DNA of 64,000 bases from Brucella anthropi ATCC 49188 (lineage in GTDB: Bacteria > Pseudomonadota > Alphaproteobacteria > Rhizobiales > Rhizobiaceae), in NCBI RefSeq assembly GCF_000017405.1, contig NC_009667.1, positions 1,273,501 through 1,337,500 of the forward strand, read 5' to 3'. The notes under the pieces were generated by a model. That model was not told where the DNA came from. It made no database searches and saw nothing but the letters and a program-made list of their open reading frames with translations. Positions 16,195 to 26,052 of this stretch are shown piece by piece (within the stretch, counting starts at the first letter, position 1; every line of letters begins with the position of its first letter). A program made the translations under genes and the position numbers.

Positions 16195-17712
16195 ATGAGG
16201 AAACCAATGAGGAAAGTGACGCTGGCAATTGCCATGCTGCCGCTTTTGGTGAGTGCTCCGGTTCTGGCGGCATCTGTTTCTTCGCAAGGGGGGATTCAGC
16301 TCGCGCAGGCAGGTGCTCCCGGCGGCGATCAGTTTTCGCAGCAGGTCTGCAATCTGGCACATCAAAACGCCCAGTCCTATGCGCGCATCTTGCAGCTTCG
16401 CGACAAGATGCTGAAAATCCAGCGCGACAACGAAGCGCGTTTTCAGGCCTTGGAGAAGGGCCGTGGCGGCGCCCAGAATCATGTCAGCATCGGTTCGACA
16501 GCAATTCTCGATGACGCCATGCGTGATAATGGCAGCGGCGGCGGTCAGGGCGGCGGCTATCAAAGTCCCGGCCTGCAGCAGGAACTGGTGCGCAACCTGA
16601 CCGGAAAGGTCGAGGACGTGGACGCCCAGATTTCTTTCACCGACAATCAGCTGCAAAAGACGCAGGAAGACAATGAATTCCGGTTTGAAGAACTGGAAAA
16701 GAAGAACGGCGTAACCCCGCCTGCTTCCAGTGGTGCAGCTCAAGCGGCTCCCGCGGCAGCATCGCCGGGCGCCGATCTCTGCGCGCAGGGCATGGGCAAC
16801 CCCGCTGCGATAGCAGATGCGCTGGGTGCGCGTGCGGAAGCCATGAACTTCCAGATCCTCGAAATGCAGGATCAGATGCAGAAGATGCAGGAAGCAAACG
16901 AAGGCCGTTTCCAGTTTCTGGAAACCGGCAAACGCGCCGATGCGGAAGTGCAGCAGGCTGGCGGCGACACGTCGCTCGCCGATGCTGGTTCCAGCCAAGG
17001 GACCAGTCAGGGCAATAACGGAAACCTCGTTGGCGGGGTTTCCGGAAGCGCCCCGCAGAACGGTGGATACAACGCTTCTTCGCAGACTGCGGCCAACCAG
17101 TCTTCTGGCGCCGATTCCATGGCTATTGGTTCGAACGCACCCGCACAGGGTGGACCGGAACGTGGCGAGCCGCCGCAGTCGCTGGGTTCCATCCGGTTCG
17201 ACGCCAATGGCAATGTAATCGGCGAAACGCTTGATGCCACACCGCGCACGGCACAGCCGGGTGCGGCACCCGGCGCCACCTCGGGAGGAAATGCTGCAGG
17301 CGATACGGTTGCATCCCTTCCGACGGACGATAATCCCAGTTCGCTCTATCAGGCTTCCTATCAGTATCTGATGTCGGGCGATTACAAGGCAGCCGAAACC
17401 GGCTTCCGCGAGCATGTGAAGCGTTATCCGGCTGATCCCAATACGGCGGAAGCACGCTTCTGGCTCGGAGAATCGCTTTACGGTCAGGGCCGTTATCCGG
17501 AAGCGGCGACGGTATTCATTGATACGCAGCGCGATTATCCCGATTCGAAACGCGCGCCGGAAAACATGTTCAAGCTCGGCATGACGCTTGAAAAGATGGA
17601 CAATCGCGATGTCGCCTGCGCGACCTTCGCGCAGATTCCAGAACGTTACCCCAAGGCAGCGCCCGCGATATTGAAGCGCGTTGCCGATGAGCGCAGCCGC
17701 GCAAAGTGCTGA
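16195..17712 (+). CDS. cpoB: cell division coordinator CpoB (YbgF), long form
   Basis: 505 aa from ATG 16195 (ATG 16207 also possible). Signal peptide ends near residue 23 (SAPVLAASV). Instead of the one coiled coil of E. coli CpoB (263 aa) there are three similar coiled segments, at about 45-85, 121-165 and 193-242, each ending in an NExRFxxLExGK-like motif (NEARFQALEKG, NEFRFEELEKK, NEGRFQFLETGK). A Gly/Asn/Ser-rich linker (about 245-380) leads to a C-terminal TPR domain (385-505, YQASYQYLMSGDYKAAETGF). CpoB links Tol-Pal to septal wall synthesis in the periplasm. Confidence 0.9.
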   Translation: MRKPMRKVTLAIAMLPLLVSAPVLAASVSSQGGIQLAQAGAPGGDQFSQQVCNLAHQNAQSYARILQLRDKMLKIQRDNEARFQALEKGRGGAQNHVSIGSTAILDDAMRDNGSGGGQGGGYQSPGLQQELVRNLTGKVEDVDAQISFTDNQLQKTQEDNEFRFEELEKKNGVTPPASSGAAQAAPAAASPGADLCAQGMGNPAAIADALGARAEAMNFQILEMQDQMQKMQEANEGRFQFLETGKRADAEVQQAGGDTSLADAGSSQGTSQGNNGNLVGGVSGSAPQNGGYNASSQTAANQSSGADSMAIGSNAPAQGGPERGEPPQSLGSIRFDANGNVIGETLDATPRTAQPGAAPGATSGGNAAGDTVASLPTDDNPSSLYQASYQYLMSGDYKAAETGFREHVKRYPADPNTAEARFWLGESLYGQGRYPEAATVFIDTQRDYPDSKRAPENMFKLGMTLEKMDNRDVACATFAQIPERYPKAAPAILKRVADERSRAKC

Positions 17713-17727
17713 TTGCGGAGTTATTTC

Positions 17728-19098
17728 GTGGGGCTTAGCCCAAGCAATATTTCCAAATTATTCGAGCCATTCGGATTTGAGCAGGCCAAGGCCGTCATAG
17801 CCGCCGTTTCGGGCGGCAGCGATTCTCTCGGCCTGCTTTTCCTCGTCCGGGATTATATGGCCATGCTCCAGAACCCACCCCGGCTGATTGCTGTGACGGT
17901 GGATCATCAACTGCGCGCCGAATCGAAGGCCGAAGCCGAAAATGTCGGGCTGCTTTGCCGGCAATACGGGATTGAACACCGCATTCTCGTCTGGGACGAG
18001 GCCAAGCCCACAAGTGGGCTTGCCGCTGCTGCGCGGACGGCGCGCTATCGGCTGCTGGTGCAGGCCGCGCGGGATGTTGGCGGAGCCTTCATTGTCACCG
18101 GCCATACGCAGGACGACCAGATCGAGACCTTTCTGATGCGCAAGGAGCGTAGCGCCCACGCCGAGGCGCGCGGGCTTGCGGCCATGTCGTTGCGCTCGTT
18201 GCTGGACGGTCTTGGGCTCGAAGGCTCGGTTGAACTTGATCGTCCTCTGCTTTCCGTTTCCCGGCAGACACTGCGCGATGAATTGCGGGGCAGGGGTATC
18301 AATTGGGTGGATGATCCCAGCAATGCCAACACCGAATATGAACGACCGAGAATTCGTCATGGCATTGCCGCCGAGGCTGACAGGCAGACGGTTCTCGACC
18401 AGATCGCCGAGGCTGGTGCTGCGCGCGAGCGGGACAATGCCGCCTTGATTGCTGCGCTGGGCAACCCGGCGAGCCTGCGCGCTGATGCGAACGGTGCCTT
18501 GCTCGTCGATCCGCAGCTTTACGCCGCGCTTCCCGGCAATGCGAGGCGGTTGTTCTCAGGATTGCTTGCGGCCATCGCTGGCGGACGCCGTTTCCTGCCG
18601 GGCGATAGCGAGCGGTCGCGTATTGAACGGGTTCTGTCTGGAGATGATGACACTCATCGCCTGACCGTATTCGGCGCCCTCATCGAGCGCGGCGACAGTG
18701 GCTCACCGCATCGGTTTCTTCGTGAAAAACGCAATCTGCCAAAGCTCCATCTGGAGCCGGGCAAGCCAATTGTCTGGGACGGGCGATTCCGTTTCTTGAA
18801 CGAAGGCATGATGGATTTTGAGCTCGCTGCACCGGGACGGCAGGAACTTGCCGACTTCCTGAAGTCGCAGAATATCGAAATCGAATCTCGAAAACGTGAG
18901 GCCTTGCTGGTTTCACCTGCTCTTTATAGGGAAGGCAGGCTGTTCGCCTTGCTGTTTCTGCAGGATGGAGAATTTCAGCAAGACATTCATATCGAACGGC
19001 ATTTTGCGATCTTCGATCACGTGTTGCCGGGGCATGATTTCGATCTTGCAAGGGCTGTGGAAGCCCGCATCGGACGTATCTGCGCGGAAATGTCCTAA
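17728..19098 (+). CDS. tilS: tRNA(Ile)-lysidine synthetase TilS
   Basis: 456 aa from GTG 17728; a TTG at 17713 directly after the cpoB stop is another possible start, and neither has a strong ribosome site. The PP-loop ATP motif is SGGSDSLG at about residues 29-36. Typical downstream motifs [14 protein letters not shown] and [14 protein letters not shown] follow. TilS changes C34 of the AUA-reading tRNA-Ile to lysidine and is essential. The genes cpoB, tilS and ftsH are adjacent, as in many alphaproteobacteria. Confidence 0.93.
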   Translation: MGLSPSNISKLFEPFGFEQAKAVIAAVSGGSDSLGLLFLVRDYMAMLQNPPRLIAVTVDHQLRAESKAEAENVGLLCRQYGIEHRILVWDEAKPTSGLAAAARTARYRLLVQAARDVGGAFIVTGHTQDDQIETFLMRKERSAHAEARGLAAMSLRSLLDGLGLEGSVELDRPLLSVSRQTLRDELRGRGINWVDDPSNANTEYERPRIRHGIAAEADRQTVLDQIAEAGAARERDNAALIAALGNPASLRADANGALLVDPQLYAALPGNARRLFSGLLAAIAGGRRFLPGDSERSRIERVLSGDDDTHRLTVFGALIERGDSGSPHRFLREKRNLPKLHLEPGKPIVWDGRFRFLNEGMMDFELAAPGRQELADFLKSQNIEIESRKREALLVSPALYREGRLFALLFLQDGEFQQDIHIERHFAIFDHVLPGHDFDLARAVEARIGRICAEMS

Positions 19099-19233
19099 TT
19101 TTTGTAAACCAGAGTGAGAAGAATCGAGGATGCGGGGTCGAACGCGCCTTGGCAAGGCCATCCTTCGATCCTATGTTAGACCGAAACATCGTTCCGTGCC
19201 CGCGGAATGGCCGTGGTATCGATTGGACCCGAT

Positions 19234-21162
19234 ATGAATCCGAACTATCGCAACTTCGCCCTTTGGGCGATCATTGCTCTTCTTTTGATCGCGCTGTTCA
19301 ACCTGTTCCAAAGCCCAGGTCAGCGCTCCAATTCCCGTGAAGTTTCCTATTCGCAGTTTATTGACGACGTTTCCAACGGTCGCGTGAAATCGGTCACGAT
19401 TACCGGCCAGCGGATCAGCGGTACGTTTGCTGATAATGGCTCGACCTTCCAGACCTATTCGCCGGGCGATACAGGTCTTGTTTCGCGCCTTGAAAGCAAG
19501 GATGTCGCGATTACTGCGCGCCCTGAAACCGACGGTTCCAGCTCGCTGATCGGCATTCTCCTGTCGTGGCTTCCGATGATCCTGATCCTCGGCGTATGGA
19601 TTTTCTTCATGCGCCAGATGCAGGGTGGCTCGCGCGGTGCGATGGGCTTCGGTAAGTCCAAGGCCAAGCTTCTGACGGAAGCACATGGCCGCGTGACTTT
19701 CCAGGATGTGGCTGGCGTTGACGAAGCCAAGCAGGATCTTGAAGAAATCGTCGAATTCCTGCGCGATCCGCAGAAGTTCCAGCGTCTCGGCGGCAAGATT
19801 CCGCGTGGCGTGCTGCTCGTGGGCCCTCCCGGCACCGGTAAGACGCTTCTGGCGCGCTCCGTAGCAGGCGAAGCCAATGTGCCGTTCTTCACCATTTCCG
19901 GTTCGGACTTCGTTGAAATGTTCGTCGGCGTCGGCGCAAGCCGTGTCCGCGACATGTTCGAACAGGCCAAGAAGAATGCGCCTTGCATCATCTTCATCGA
20001 CGAAATCGATGCCGTCGGTCGTCATCGCGGCGCGGGTCTTGGCGGCGGCAATGATGAACGCGAACAGACCCTCAACCAGCTTCTGGTGGAGATGGACGGT
20101 TTTGAAGCCAACGAATCGATCATCCTGATCGCGGCGACCAACCGTCCCGACGTTCTCGATCCCGCGCTCTTGCGTCCGGGTCGTTTCGACCGTCAAGTTG
20201 TGGTTCCGAACCCGGATATCGTCGGTCGCGAACAGATTCTCAAAGTGCATGTGCGCAATGTACCGCTTGCACCCAATGTCGATCTCAGGGTTGTCGCACG
20301 TGGCACGCCGGGCTTCTCCGGCGCCGATCTCGCCAACCTCGTCAACGAAGCTGCCCTCATGGCTGCGCGCCGCAACAAGCGTCTTGTGACCATGCAGGAA
20401 TTCGAAGACGCCAAGGACAAGATCATGATGGGTGCGGAACGCCGCTCCGCCATGACGCAGGAAGAAAAGGCCAATACGGCCTATCATGAAGCCGGTCATG
20501 CCATCGTTGCGATCAACGTGCCGAAGGCTGATCCGGTCCACAAGGCAACGATCATTCCGCGCGGTCGTGCGCTCGGCATGGTGATGCAGCTTCCGGAAGG
20601 CGACCGTTATTCGGCCACCTATACCTGGATGGTATCGCGTCTTGCCATCATGATGGGCGGTCGTGTGGCCGAAGAGCTGAAGTTCGGCAAGGAAAACATC
20701 ACTTCCGGTGCTTCCTCCGATATTCAGCAGGCCACCAAGCTTGCCCGCTCGATGGTGACCCAGTGGGGCTATTCCGACAAGCTTGGCCGTGTGGCCTATG
20801 GCGACAATCAGGAAGAAGTCTTCCTTGGCCATTCGGTGTCCCGCACGCAGAATATTTCGGAAGAAACCGCGCAGATCATCGATGCCGAAGTGCGTCGCCT
20901 GATCGACGAGGCGTATGCCGAGGCGACCCGCATCCTGACCAAGAAGAAGAAGGACTGGATCGCGCTTGCCGAGGGTCTGCTCGAATATGAAACGCTCTCC
21001 GGCGACGAGATCAAGGAACTGATTGCGGGCAATAAGCCGTCGCGCGATCAGGGCAACGATACGCCGTCGCGTGGTTCGGGTGTGCCGAAGGCTGGAAGCC
21101 CGCGCAAGCGCAAGGGCAGCGAGCCTGGCAACGAACCGGGTATGGAGCCGCAGCCGCAATAA
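19234..21162 (+). CDS. ftsH: ATP-dependent zinc metalloprotease FtsH
   Basis: 642 aa from ATG 19234 ([14 protein letters not shown]), the family start; the frame is open to 19207. Two membrane helices (about 6-24 and 104-124) flank a periplasmic domain. AAA+ part: Walker [12 protein letters not shown] near 195-205, Walker [16 protein letters not shown] near 250-264, second region of homology [20 protein letters not shown]. Protease part: zinc motif HEAGH near 420. It degrades membrane proteins and short-lived regulators such as RpoH (encoded at 35322-36233). C-terminal tail is Lys/Gly/Pro-rich. Confidence 0.98.
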   Translation: MNPNYRNFALWAIIALLLIALFNLFQSPGQRSNSREVSYSQFIDDVSNGRVKSVTITGQRISGTFADNGSTFQTYSPGDTGLVSRLESKDVAITARPETDGSSSLIGILLSWLPMILILGVWIFFMRQMQGGSRGAMGFGKSKAKLLTEAHGRVTFQDVAGVDEAKQDLEEIVEFLRDPQKFQRLGGKIPRGVLLVGPPGTGKTLLARSVAGEANVPFFTISGSDFVEMFVGVGASRVRDMFEQAKKNAPCIIFIDEIDAVGRHRGAGLGGGNDEREQTLNQLLVEMDGFEANESIILIAATNRPDVLDPALLRPGRFDRQVVVPNPDIVGREQILKVHVRNVPLAPNVDLRVVARGTPGFSGADLANLVNEAALMAARRNKRLVTMQEFEDAKDKIMMGAERRSAMTQEEKANTAYHEAGHAIVAINVPKADPVHKATIIPRGRALGMVMQLPEGDRYSATYTWMVSRLAIMMGGRVAEELKFGKENITSGASSDIQQATKLARSMVTQWGYSDKLGRVAYGDNQEEVFLGHSVSRTQNISEETAQIIDAEVRRLIDEAYAEATRILTKKKKDWIALAEGLLEYETLSGDEIKELIAGNKPSRDQGNDTPSRGSGVPKAGSPRKRKGSEPGNEPGMEPQPQ

Positions 21163-21181
21163 GCTGTCTGAAAGCGAAATC

Positions 21182-21211
21182 AAGAAAGCCGGGCTTGTCC
21201 CGGCTTTCTTG
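21182..21211. terminator. terminator of ftsH
   Basis: AAGAAAGCCGGG, CTTGT, CCCGGCTTTCTT: a 12-bp perfect stem ending in TTTCTTGTT. Confidence 0.8.
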
Positions 21212-21467
21212 TTATCTGGCTTTGTTTGGGCTTACCGCAAAGGCTCATTAAGGATTTCGGCGCATCATATTGCGTCAGATTACGACTTAGGACGTGGGAA
21301 CGTTAAACCTGCCGCAAAAGGCGAAATTGCATTTGTGGGTGTTTTCGCGTTAAGAACAGCGAAAATCTGCTGTCCGGCAACCGGCAGCCATTGCTCGCCG
21401 ATCAATTCAGGCGGCATATATTTGAAGACATAGAGAGCGGTTCATGGCTCAGCGCAAGGCGAAACAG
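21212..21467 (+). other. ftsH-glmM intergenic region
   Basis: About 255 bases that should hold the glmM promoter; direct AT-rich elements near 21243-21275 but no certain -35/-10. The frame of glmM is open from ATG 21444, which would add eight basic residues. Confidence 0.4.
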
Positions 21468-22823
21468 ATGACACGGAAATATTTTGGAACCGATGGCATT
21501 CGCGGACAGGCAAACAGCTTCCCGATGACACCGGAAGTTGCCATGAAAGTCGGTATGGCTGTCGGTCACATCTTCCGCCGCAAGGGCCAGACTTCGCGCG
21601 TTGTGATCGGCAAGGATACGCGCCGTTCGGGCTATATGCTCGAAAACGCGCTGGTGGCCGGTTTTACCGCTGCCGGTATGGATGTTTTCCTGCTTGGCCC
21701 GATCCCGACGCCTGCCGTTGCAATGCTCTGCCGCTCGCTGCGTGCCGATATTGGCGTCATGATTTCCGCATCACACAATCCATTCTATGACAATGGCATC
21801 AAGCTTTTTGGTCCGGATGGATTCAAGCTTTCTGACGAGATCGAGCTGAAGATCGAGGCGATGATCGATGGTGATCTGACCCCTTATCTGGCCAGCCACG
21901 GTGATGTTGGCCGCGCCAAGCGCGTCGATGGGGACATCTATCGCTATATCGAATTCGCGAAGCGTACACTGCCGCGCAATATCGACCTGAACGGCCTGCG
22001 CATTGTTGTCGATTGTGCGAATGGCGCTGGTTACAAGGTTGCCCCTGCTGCCCTGTGGGAGCTGGGTGCGGAAGTCATCACCATCAACAACGAGCCAAAC
22101 GGCATCAACATCAACGAGGATTGCGGTTCGACGCATCCGATCGGCCTGATGAAGAAGGTTCATGAAGTGCGCGCCGATGTCGGCATCGCGCTGGACGGCG
22201 ATGCGGACCGTGTGCTGTTGGTCGATGAAAACGGCACCGTCATCGATGGCGACCAGCTGATGGCCGTGATCGCTGAAAGCTGGGCTGCAAGCGATCGTCT
22301 CGAAGGCGGCGGCATCGTGGCAACCGTCATGTCCAACCTTGGACTGGAGCGTTTCCTTGCCGACCGTCATCTGACGCTGGCCCGCACCAAGGTGGGCGAC
22401 CGCTATGTGGTCGAACATATGCGCGAACATGGCTTCAATGTCGGTGGCGAGCAGTCCGGCCATATTGTTCTGTCCGATTATGCGACGACGGGCGATGGTC
22501 TCATTTCGGCATTGCAGATCCTTGCTGTCGCGCAGGAGCAGGGCAAGCCGATCAGTGAAATCTGCCGCAAATTTGATCCTGTGCCGCAGCTTTTGAAGAA
22601 CGTTCGTACCTCGGGCGGCAAGCCGCTGGAGAACAAGCGCGTGAAGAGCGCAATTGACGAAGCTACCGAGCGTCTTGGCGTTCAGGGCCGTCTGGTTATC
22701 CGCCCATCCGGCACGGAGCCACTTATCCGCGTCATGGCAGAAGGTGATGATCGTGGTCTGGTGGAAAAGGTCGTCAACGATATCATCGACGTGATCTCGT
22801 CCGAGGGCAGCGCTGCGGCCTGA
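21468..22823 (+). CDS. glmM: phosphoglucosamine mutase GlmM
   Basis: 451 aa from ATG 21468 ([16 protein letters not shown]), the family start and length. The phosphoserine loop is [15 protein letters not shown] (Ser at about 102), the metal loop is ALDGDADR near 243-249, the sugar-binding loop GGEQSGH near 325-331, and the phosphate loop [16 protein letters not shown] near the C-terminus. Converts glucosamine 6-phosphate to the 1-phosphate on the way to UDP-GlcNAc, the precursor for peptidoglycan and lipid A. ftsH-glmM adjacency is common. Confidence 0.98.
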   Translation: MTRKYFGTDGIRGQANSFPMTPEVAMKVGMAVGHIFRRKGQTSRVVIGKDTRRSGYMLENALVAGFTAAGMDVFLLGPIPTPAVAMLCRSLRADIGVMISASHNPFYDNGIKLFGPDGFKLSDEIELKIEAMIDGDLTPYLASHGDVGRAKRVDGDIYRYIEFAKRTLPRNIDLNGLRIVVDCANGAGYKVAPAALWELGAEVITINNEPNGININEDCGSTHPIGLMKKVHEVRADVGIALDGDADRVLLVDENGTVIDGDQLMAVIAESWAASDRLEGGGIVATVMSNLGLERFLADRHLTLARTKVGDRYVVEHMREHGFNVGGEQSGHIVLSDYATTGDGLISALQILAVAQEQGKPISEICRKFDPVPQLLKNVRTSGGKPLENKRVKSAIDEATERLGVQGRLVIRPSGTEPLIRVMAEGDDRGLVEKVVNDIIDVISSEGSAAA

Positions 22824-22846
22824 TGACTTTAAAGATAATGCGAGCA

Positions 22847-22876
22847 AAGGCGCGGGTTTTGTCCCGCGCCTTTTGC
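22847..22876 (+). terminator. terminator of glmM
   Basis: AAGGCGCGGG, TTTTGT, CCCGCGCCTT followed by TTGCGTTT. Confidence 0.85.
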
Positions 22877-22933
22877 GTTTGGAATGCATTTTATACATTA
22901 GCGAGTGTTAATGAACTTGGTAAAAAAACAAGG

Positions 22934-22948
22934 TTAAGTTGTATTTAA
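22934..22948. promoter_or_regulatory. CtrA-type box upstream of omp gene
   Basis: TTAAGTTGTATTTAA, a perfect TTAA-N7-TTAA site 77 bp before the start codon of the first Omp25/31-type gene. In Brucella omp25 is a known CtrA target. Confidence 0.55.
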
Positions 22949-23024
22949 CTTTTGCCGAATAGTCTCCCCTCAAACATCCGTACCCGTCGCTTTCAGCGGC
23001 GCGATTCTCCGATGGGGCAGACAT

Positions 23025-23879
23025 ATGAAAAGTTTTACGAAAGCTCTTTTTGCCGGTGTGGCGGCATCGGTTGCCCTGATGGCTGCGGCGCCTGTCGCAC
23101 TTGCTGCGGACATTCTGGAACCAGTTCCAGAAGTTCCGGAAGTCGTTGTCGCTCCGCCCGCCGTTGGTGGCTGGTATTTGCGCGGCGATATCGGTTACTC
23201 CAAGGCCAAGTTCAAGGACGCTGATTACGCGACCATCGATAATTGCGCGACCTGCGGCGGCGGCTCGCCGACCTTCGGCAGCAACACGCTTTATGGCGAT
23301 CTCAAGGGGTCGTTCCTCGTGGGCGGCGGTGTCGGTTATCAGGTGACGGATTATTTCCGTACCGATCTGACGGTCGACTACATGACCCGCGCCAAGTTTG
23401 ATGGCCACACTTATGGTTCGGCCTGTAACGGTGACATCAACTGCGCTTCCGACGAACGCGGTCGCTTCTCGGCTCTCTCCATTCTGGCCAATGCCTATGT
23501 CGATCTCGGCAATTTTGCCGGCTTCACGCCTTATGTCGGCGCTGGCATTGGTGGCACGCGGGTGAAGTGGGGCGATCTCGACGATGTTCGCTATGGTGGT
23601 ACGCAGGAAGGCGCTGCCAACTGGCGCTTTACCTACGCGCTCATGGCCGGTGCGTCGGTCGATCTCACACAGAACCTCAAGCTCGATGCGGGCTATCGTT
23701 ATCGCCATATCAATGGCGGCAAGATGTTTGAAGGCAATCAGTGGATCGGTGACGGATACGACAACGGCATGAACGTGCATGATGTGCGCGTTGGCTTGCG
23801 CTATATGTTCGGCGGTGCAGGCCCGGCCTATGCTCCGCAGCAGGTTTCGACCATCGTAGACGGTCCCGTTTACAAGTAA
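23025..23879 (+). CDS. Omp25/Omp31-family outer membrane beta-barrel protein
   Basis: 284 aa. Signal peptide 1-27 (FAGVAASVALMAAAPVALAAD). The family opening after a Pro/Val-rich stretch is GGWYLRGDIGYSKAKF (about 47-62); then eight amphipathic strands such as FLVGGGVGYQVTDYFRTDLTVDY, ANAYVDLGNFAGFTPYVGAGIGG and ASVDLTQNLKLDAGYRYRHINGG. The last strand region is VHDVRVGLRYMFGG, followed by a Pro/Tyr tail. These proteins are structural surface proteins in Brucellaceae. Loop cysteines (CATCGGG, CNGDINC) are an unusual detail. Promoter region has a CtrA box. Confidence 0.88.
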   Translation: MKSFTKALFAGVAASVALMAAAPVALAADILEPVPEVPEVVVAPPAVGGWYLRGDIGYSKAKFKDADYATIDNCATCGGGSPTFGSNTLYGDLKGSFLVGGGVGYQVTDYFRTDLTVDYMTRAKFDGHTYGSACNGDINCASDERGRFSALSILANAYVDLGNFAGFTPYVGAGIGGTRVKWGDLDDVRYGGTQEGAANWRFTYALMAGASVDLTQNLKLDAGYRYRHINGGKMFEGNQWIGDGYDNGMNVHDVRVGLRYMFGGAGPAYAPQQVSTIVDGPVYK

Positions 23880-23899
23880 TTGCAAATCGCGCGATGAAA

Positions 23900-23930
23900 A
23901 TAAGGCCCGGTCATCCGGGCCTTATTTGTT
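23900..23930 (+). terminator. terminator of the first omp gene
   Basis: AATAAGGCCCGG, TCAT, CCGGGCCTTATT followed by TGTTT. Confidence 0.9.
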
Positions 23931-23968
23931 TAGAAGTACAGTAAACATATCCCTATATTTATGTGATC

Positions 23969-23976
23969 TTAACCAT
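23969..23976. promoter_or_regulatory. CtrA-type half-site upstream of second omp gene
   Basis: TTAACCAT 45 bp before the start codon at 24021; no second TTAA at the right distance. Confidence 0.35.
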
Positions 23977-24020
23977 GTTCATTCATACATGATGATACAT
24001 TCATAAGCGGGGATATCATC

Positions 24021-24710
24021 ATGTCTATGCAATGGCGTGCTTTCTGTTCGTCGGCTGCTTTGCTGGCCGGATTATGCGTCGCATCGCAGTCTTTTGCCGC
24101 CGATCTCGATATGATCAGCTACGAACCGGGCGCTCCGGTGCAGCAGCCGGTCGAGGTCGGGTCCGGTTGGTATCTGCGCGGCGATATCGGCTACAATCTC
24201 TCCTCCAAGGTCAAGGTTCAGACAGAGACATCTTTCTGGAGCGCATCGCAAAGCTATGATCTGGACAAAAATGTCGTGCCGTCCGTCGGTGTCGGTTATC
24301 AGTTCACGGATAATCTGCGCGGCGATGTGACACTCGGTTACTCCAAGCAGAGTTTTGACGATTACGACGTCGATGTCCGTAGCTGGGACATGATGGCCAA
24401 CGCCTATGTGGACCTCGGTAATTACTATGGATTCACGCCCTATCTCGGCGCGGGCCTCGGCTTTGCCAATGTGCGTTATTCCATCGATACGGCCTATGGT
24501 AACTACAAGACCGACGATGATTATCGTCTCGCCTGGGCGCTGATGGCGGGTGTGGGCATCGACGTGGCATCCAACATCAAGCTTGATATCGGCTATCGTT
24601 ATGGCGTCATCGAGGGTGCTGATATTGCAAGTGCTGCAGGCCTCACGCTCAGCGACAAGGATATTCAGTCCCATCAGCTGCGCGCCGGTGTGCGCTTCAC
24701 GACCTGGTAA
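24021..24710 (+). CDS. Omp25/Omp31-family outer membrane protein (paralogue)
   Basis: 229 aa (ATG 24027 also possible). Signal peptide 1-27 (SSAALLAGLCVASQSFAAD). Shares with its neighbour the GSGWYLRGDIGYN opening, the VPSVGVGYQFTDNLRGDVTLGYSKQ strand pair, MANAYVDLGNYYGFTPYLGAGLGFANV, and NIKLDIGYRYGVIEGAD; it ends in an aromatic-like GVRFTTW, good for outer membrane insertion. The two genes are tandem paralogues separated by a terminator, so each has its own promoter. A 103-bp repeat starts at the last base of its stop codon. Confidence 0.87.
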   Translation: MSMQWRAFCSSAALLAGLCVASQSFAADLDMISYEPGAPVQQPVEVGSGWYLRGDIGYNLSSKVKVQTETSFWSASQSYDLDKNVVPSVGVGYQFTDNLRGDVTLGYSKQSFDDYDVDVRSWDMMANAYVDLGNYYGFTPYLGAGLGFANVRYSIDTAYGNYKTDDDYRLAWALMAGVGIDVASNIKLDIGYRYGVIEGADIASAAGLTLSDKDIQSHQLRAGVRFTTW

Positions 24711-24812
24711 TACCAAGTCTCATTGAGTTTGACTCATCAAGACCTGGTTAAGTCCGTGCGGCAATTGAGCATTTTCAGGGTGTGATGTGTTAGCATCTTA
24801 GCGCCCTGCTAT
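24710..24812. repeat. Bru-RS-like 103-bp palindromic repeat
   Basis: Begins ATACCAAGTCTCATTGAGTT right at the last base of the omp stop codon, has the inverted pairs CCAAGTC/GACCTGG and TTGAG/CTCA, and ends TTAGCGCCCTGCTAT. A second copy of 105 bp lies at 38323-38427 and matches over its whole length with scattered substitutions. The sizes fit the 103/105-bp Bru-RS elements described in Brucella (assignment from memory). Confidence 0.75.
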
Positions 24813-24817
24813 AATTG

Positions 24818-24842
24818 CAGCGGGCCTTTCGGCCCGCTTTGC
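24818..24842 (+). terminator. terminator downstream of second omp gene
   Basis: GCGGGCC, TTTC, GGCCCGC followed by TTT; placed just after the Bru-RS-like repeat. Confidence 0.7.
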
Positions 24843-24945
24843 AGTTTATTGTTTTAGTTGCGTCGAATTTTTCGTTTTCATATGCGACCCGAATCCTTAC
24901 AGGTGAAAGAACGCGTCGAGCGCGTTTCCTGAAAAGGGGAGGGTT

Positions 24946-25902
24946 ATGAAAGCAATTGCAGCATTTTCAGATTTCGTAGGCCGGACATTCGCTGTCTGGG
25001 TCATTGTCTTTGCCATTCTGGGCTTTGTTCTGCCGTCTACGTTTAGCGTATTTGCGCCATGGATTGTGGTTCTGCTCGGCATCATCATGTTCGGGATGGG
25101 CCTGACTATTTCCGGCAAGGATTTTGCGGAAGTCGCCAAACGACCTTTCGAGGTCGCCATCGGTGTGCTGGCCCAGTTCATCATCATGCCGCTTCTCGCC
25201 GTGTTGCTGACGCGTATCATCCCGATGTCACCGGAAGTGGCTGCGGGCGTTATTCTGGTCGGTTGCTGCCCCGGTGGAACGGCCAGCAACGTCATGACCT
25301 ATCTGTCGAAGGGCGACGTGGCACTAAGCGTGGCCTGCACGAGCGTCACGACCTTGCTGGCGCCTCTCGTGACGCCTTTCCTGGTCTGGTTCTTCGCCAG
25401 CCAATATCTGCCGGTCGATGCGATGAGCATGTTCATCAGCATCGTGAAGGTGATTCTCCTGCCTCTGGCGCTGGGTTTCATCCTGCAAAAGCTGGTGCCG
25501 GGTTTGGTCAAGGCGGCTGTGCCCATGTTGCCGCTCGTGTCAGTCATCGGCATTGTGCTCATCGTTTCCGCCGTCGTGGCTGTCAACAAGGCTGCTATCG
25601 CCCAGTCTGGCCTGCTGATCTTCGCGGTTGTCGTTCTGCATAACAGCTTCGGTCTGGTTCTAGGCTATTTCGCAGCGCGCTTCGCGGGTCTGTCGCTTGC
25701 CAAGCGCAAGGCGATCAGCATCGAGGTCGGGATGCAGAACAGTGGCCTTGGCGCGGCGCTCGCCAATGCGCATTTCTCGCCGCTGGCGGCTGTGCCGAGC
25801 GCTGTTTTCAGTGTCTGGCACAATATCTCCGGTGCGCTGATTGCGAGCTATTATGCGCGCATGGAAGAAGAGCCGTCTGAAACGAAGACAGCGACACGAT
25901 AA
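24946..25902 (+). CDS. bile acid:sodium symporter (BASS) family transporter
   Basis: 318 aa, about nine hydrophobic helices. Family features: GMGLTISGKDFAEVAKRP at about 46-63, the crossover helix VGCCPGGTASNVMTYLSKGDVALSV near 106-130 (the conserved GGxxSN and Asp), and the GMQNSGLGAALAN motif near 261-273, which binds sodium in the family. Substrate unknown; members carry bile acids, pantoate, pyruvate or other organic acids. The start has a strong AGGGGAGGG site. Alone in its unit. Confidence 0.88.
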   Translation: MKAIAAFSDFVGRTFAVWVIVFAILGFVLPSTFSVFAPWIVVLLGIIMFGMGLTISGKDFAEVAKRPFEVAIGVLAQFIIMPLLAVLLTRIIPMSPEVAAGVILVGCCPGGTASNVMTYLSKGDVALSVACTSVTTLLAPLVTPFLVWFFASQYLPVDAMSMFISIVKVILLPLALGFILQKLVPGLVKAAVPMLPLVSVIGIVLIVSAVVAVNKAAIAQSGLLIFAVVVLHNSFGLVLGYFAARFAGLSLAKRKAISIEVGMQNSGLGAALANAHFSPLAAVPSAVFSVWHNISGALIASYYARMEEEPSETKTATR

Positions 25903-25911
25903 CGAAATTCT

Positions 25912-25939
25912 ACCCGCCCGAAGCAATTCGGGCGGGTTG
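25912..25939 (+). terminator. weak terminator-like hairpin
   Basis: ACCCGCCCGAA, GCAA, TTCGGGCGGGT: strong 11-bp stem but no T run after it (TGGGTAAAA), so termination would be inefficient. Confidence 0.5.
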
Positions 25940-25986
25940 GGTAAAAATATTCCCAGAAAGGCGTATTGATGAAAAATGCGCTTTCA

Positions 25987-26052
25987 GCTATCCCAGTAAG
26001 TGGGCCACGTCTCCCCAACGAGACGCGTGCTATCTGAGAGGATAGAAACAAC
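25987..26052 (+). promoter_or_regulatory. serC RNA motif (5' leader of serC)
   Basis: Hairpins CCCA/TGGG at 25992-26004, CACGTCTC/GAGACGCGTG at 26006-26029 and CTATC/GATAG at 26030-26045; the last encloses GAGAGGA, the ribosome binding site, 7 nt before the ATG. CTATCC at 25988-25993 can pair instead with GGATAG at 26040-26045, an alternative fold. The placement and shape match the serC motif known from alphaproteobacterial serC leaders. Ligand or effector unknown. Confidence 0.75.

Noticed and set aside
19171..21183. 670-codon frame antisense to ftsH
   Set aside because: Exact mirror of a highly conserved gene; His/Arg-rich product typical of reverse-strand frames in GC-rich coding DNA. The same applies to the long antisense frames opposite serC, serA, purA, glmM and tolA.
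22908..23885. 325-codon frame antisense to the first omp gene
   Set aside because: Shadow of a clear beta-barrel gene with signal peptide and terminator.
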